Below, one piece after another: positions 63,714-64,000 of a DNA stretch of 64,000 nucleotides (position 1 is its first letter; every line of letters begins with the position of its first letter). A program made the translations under genes and the position numbers. The notes beneath the pieces are model-generated. The model saw only the letters and a list, made by a program, of their open reading frames with translations, was not told where the DNA came from and did no database searches. The stretch covers positions 108,860 to 172,859 of the forward strand of contig JAAFIG010000004.1 in the NCBI GenBank assembly GCA_013298595.1, in the 5' to 3' direction. The DNA is from Deinococcales bacterium. Lineage in GTDB: Bacteria; Deinococcota; Deinococci; Deinococcales; JAAFIG01.

Positions 63714-64000
63714 ATGCAAAAACTTTGCCCCATAGACGAAACAGTCCTCCTTGAGATGCAAAAAAACGGAGTCACCATAGATGTCTGCCCAGAATGCAAA
63801 GGAGTCTGGTTAGACCGAGGCGAACTTGAAAAACTCTTACAAGTGGCTCGAGACTTAGAACGCGAATATGGTGAACCCGAACGAAGCAAGCCACCTGAAT
63901 ACGACCGCCCTCGAACGGGTGAGTATGATCGCCCTCGAGCTGCTGAGTATGACCGCCCTCGAGAACCGTACCGCCGCGACGATGATGACGATGACCACCG
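63714..64000 (+). CDS. zf-TFIIB zinc-finger protein (partial at window end)
   Basis: The frame opens after AAAGGA and continues beyond the window. It has the zf-TFIIB pattern LCPIDETVLLE...VDVCPECKGVWLDRGELEKLL-like text (CPECKGVWLDRGE). Then EYDRPR-type tandem repeats and an Asp run follow. Small proteins of this family are of unknown role. It is close behind TerC and may be co-transcribed. Confidence 0.85.
   Translation, partial: MQKLCPIDETVLLEMQKNGVTIDVCPECKGVWLDRGELEKLLQVARDLEREYGEPERSKPPEYDRPRTGEYDRPRAAEYDRPREPYRRDDDDDDH

Overview
The window looks like a chromosomal segment of a member of the Deinococcota (Deinococcus-Thermus) with an unusually low GC content for that phylum. Ribosomal proteins L13 and S9 resemble Deinococcus proteins. 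CsoR carries the Cys41-His66-His70 ligand set known from Thermus thermophilus. At least ten genes have a TANNNT -10 box about six bases before the start codon, the leaderless-mRNA arrangement common in Deinococcus. The palindrome CTCGAG recurs roughly once per 100-150 bases over most of the window, far above the roughly 15 copies expected by chance in 64 kb. These are readings by eye; no database was searched.

Layout. 344-1185: rplM-rpsI. 1263-3255 (minus): thyA-folA plus a YbjN-type protein and a small coiled protein. 3313-5970 (minus): ilvB-ilvN under a complete attenuation leader that includes an Ile/Val-rich leader peptide. 5990-14233 (minus): an assimilatory nitrate operon, nirA, a nitrate reductase fused to a NarK-type porter, then a Tat-secreted NrtA, NrtB and NrtD. 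Divergent hemD supplies the siroheme precursor that nirA needs. 15319-18390: a CTCGAG-poor, probably imported segment with a GH49-like lipoprotein. 18575-22574: copper homeostasis (copA, copZ, csoR, a DUF305 protein) with two CsoR-type operators. 22701-36319: secreted and accessory genes, a gene broken by one in-frame TAG, an SPFH protein, palindromic repeats, a packed array of three abnormal tRNA-like sequences, a G8-domain lipoprotein, a PLP lyase and a SufR-like regulator.

36472-38510: rplU-rpmA and obg. 38593-41133: a TetR-controlled operon of small membrane and AhpD-like proteins. 41251-47124: secreted proteins, DinB, a zinc peptidase, a double GNAT protein and two tandem paralogues that share a nearly identical 155-base patch. 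47170-54399: lpdA, a patatin with a C-terminal barrel-like region, clpS-clpA and rodA. 54448-54584: a MITE-like element next to greA. 55114-62293 (minus): an HD hydrolase behind a three-gene overlapping operon, in which two roadblock/LC7-like proteins flank a secreted, membrane-anchored protein; this is the best candidate for an undescribed system. 62583-63698: a yybP-ykoY manganese riboswitch in front of a TerC-family exporter, then a zinc-finger protein cut by the window end.

How the parts work together: the nitrate operon and hemD make a self-contained nitrate-to-ammonium route; csoR and its two operators couple copper export to copper chaperoning; the riboswitch ties TerC to manganese; and the ilv leader ties branched-chain amino-acid synthesis to Ile/Val supply.
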